DNA from: Gammaproteobacteria bacterium
Lineage (GTDB): Bacteria; Pseudomonadota; Gammaproteobacteria; Burkholderiales; Burkholderiaceae_E
Assembly (NCBI GenBank): GCA_030425615.1
Contig: JAUIAI010000263.1
Location: forward strand, 1 to 5,199
Length of the DNA stretch: 5,199 nt
Direction of reading: 5' to 3'
The notes beneath the pieces were generated by a model that was given only the letters and a program-made list of their open reading frames with translations, was not told the DNA's origin and did no database searches. This document shows, piece after piece, positions 3,924 through 5,199 of this stretch. The position numbers and the translations under genes were made by a program. How positions within the stretch are numbered: the stretch's first letter is position 1; every line of letters begins with the position of its first letter.

Positions 3924-5199
3924 CTATTGAGCATCGATGGAAGGCAAATGGCCTAGCGCATCGTTGAGCGCTGCATCATCGAGGACTTGATTCTCGATTT
4001 TCCCCGCGAAGTAATCTTCGTACGCGCTCATATCGAAGTTACCGTGACCGGAAAGGTTGAACAGAATCGTGCGGGCACGCCCTTCTTGTTTGCATTTGAG
4101 CGCCTCGTCAATTGCCGCACGAACCGCGTGGTTCGCTTCAGGCCCCGGCAATGTTCCCTCGCAACGGGCGAACATCAGTCCAGCTTCGAAGCAGGCATCT
4201 TGCGACAATGCGACAGCGTCGATCAGTCCGGATGCCCGCATATGGCTTACGAGGGGAGATGCCCCATGGAAGCGTAAGCCACCCGCATGCATACGAGGTG
4301 CGAGCAACTGCGAACCCAGGGTATAGATCTTGGAAATCGGCGCCATGCCGGCGGCGTCGATGAAATCGTAAGCGTAACGCCCTCGCGTCAACGATGGGCA
4401 TGCATCCGGCTCAGCCGCCACGACCCTGAGATCGAGCTTCTCTCGAAGAGATTTGCCCAAGAACGGCGAGGAAAATCCGGTGAAGTTCGAGCCGGCGCCA
4501 ACGCATGCTACGAGCACGTCCGGCCAGTAACCGGCATCTTCTATCTGTTCGAGCGCCTCCAGACCGATGACGCTATGGTGCAGGTGCGTAAAGTTCAGCA
4601 CACTGCCGGGTGCGAAATGGGCGTCGGGAGAGGTTGCGGCAAACTCCATGGCTTCAGCCACCGCCGTTTCCAAAGTACCCGGCGTGGCAGGGTCGGCGGC
4701 CAACGCGCGTCGCCCAATTTCCGTCAGCGTGCTCGGGCTCGAATGGCATCGTCCGCCGTACGCCTGAATCAAAACCTTGCGATACGGCTTGCGTTCGTAG
4801 CTGTCCCTGACCATGAACGTGTCCACCTCGAGCCCGAACAACCCCGCAGCGAAGGATATTGCCGTACCCCACTGCCCGGTTCCGGTCTGCGTTGACAGTC
4901 TCTTGGCGCCCGCTTCCTTGCTGTAGAAAGCTTGCGCGATCGATTCGTTTGGTTTGAAGCTGCCCGTGGGTGCCGAAGTTTCGTCCTTGTAGAAAATTCG
5001 GGCCGGTGTATCGAGCAGGCGTTCAAGGTTCCTTGCGCGGCGAAGCGGTGTCGGACGCCAGATCCTGTAATGATCACGGACCGGACCTGGGATTTCGATG
5101 TACCGTTCAGTGCTTGCCTCCTGCTCAATGAGAGCCATTGGCAGTAGCGGCGCCAAATCGTCAACGGTCACCGATTTGCCTGTAGCCGGATGCAGCGTC
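3924..5199 (-). CDS. TrpB2-like PLP-dependent enzyme, divergent active site (5' end off window)
   Basis: The 424 visible residues align by eye from near the N-terminus to the C-terminus with TrpB2, the stand-alone tryptophan-synthase-beta-like family (fold type II PLP). Counting from the first full codon, landmarks are HPATGK (3-8), FPMALIEQE-like PMALIEQE (20-27), RPTPL (48-52), the PLP-lysine motif PTGSFKPN (Lys82), TQTGTGQWG (103-111), the phosphate loop VGAGSN (233-238), HAGGLRFHG, and LSGHGNFD (Ser383). The frame stays open to the window edge and LHPATGK matches the family, so the true start lies beyond 5199; the GTG at 5171 is internal. Canonical members have SHK, TETGAGQWG and GGGSN. 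Here Phe81, Gln104, Thr107 and Ala235 replace usual residues, so tryptophan synthesis is doubtful. No trpA is adjacent. Third-position GC looks lower than in the hydrolase gene (about 74% versus 87% in hand samples). Confidence 0.92.
   Translation of the reverse strand, partial: TLHPATGKSVTVDDLAPLLPMALIEQEASTERYIEIPGPVRDHYRIWRPTPLRRARNLERLLDTPARIFYKDETSAPTGSFKPNESIAQAFYSKEAGAKRLSTQTGTGQWGTAISFAAGLFGLEVDTFMVRDSYERKPYRKVLIQAYGGRCHSSPSTLTEIGRRALAADPATPGTLETAVAEAMEFAATSPDAHFAPGSVLNFTHLHHSVIGLEALEQIEDAGYWPDVLVACVGAGSNFTGFSSPFLGKSLREKLDLRVVAAEPDACPSLTRGRYAYDFIDAAGMAPISKIYTLGSQLLAPRMHAGGLRFHGASPLVSHMRASGLIDAVALSQDACFEAGLMFARCEGTLPGPEANHAVRAAIDEALKCKQEGRARTILFNLSGHGNFDMSAYEDYFAGKIENQVLDDAALNDALGHLPSIDAQ

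Noticed and set aside
4287..4895. Plus-strand frame of 202 codons within the TrpB2-like gene
   Set aside because: It is antisense to conserved TrpB2 motifs and shows no protein family.

Overview
The window is GC-rich, with third codon positions mostly G or C. It carries genes typical of a Gram-negative proteobacterium: an inner-membrane cytochrome b561, an H-NS-family N-terminal region, an exported hydrolase with a Sec-type signal peptide, and a lipoprotein with a clear lipobox. H-NS-family proteins point to the beta/gamma-proteobacteria, but I cannot name a genus. I see no rRNA, tRNA, CRISPR array, transposase or integrase.

Layout. Positions 1-228 (minus) hold the first 76 codons of a cytochrome b561 gene that runs off the left edge. 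Positions 229-652 hold no convincing gene, but include a tandem octamer and a weak promoter in front of the cytochrome gene, and a strong hairpin. Positions 653-907 (minus) encode an 84-residue H-NS-like protein with the oligomerisation part but no recognisable DNA-binding domain. Positions 908-1297 form a divergent intergenic region with one weak minus-strand candidate frame. Positions 1298-2074 (plus) encode an exported dienelactone-hydrolase-family protein, followed on the same strand by a HAD phosphatase/mutase (2222-2863). A convergent gap separates these from two minus-strand genes: a lipoprotein of unknown function (2948-3823) and a TrpB2-like PLP enzyme (3924-5199) whose true start lies beyond the right edge.

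How they fit together. The genes do not form an evident pathway; the hydrolase and HAD genes are 147 bp apart and could be separate transcription units. No trpA is visible. The observation I rate highest is that the TrpB2-like protein keeps the PLP lysine and overall architecture but differs from the tryptophan-synthase signature at three active-site motifs: His to Phe before the lysine, Glu to Gln at the catalytic acid position, and Gly to Ala in the phosphate loop. It may not be a tryptophan synthase. Second is the H-NS-like protein without a DNA-binding domain, which could be either a decayed gene or a natural H-NS modulator. I do not see a multi-gene defence or mobile system.
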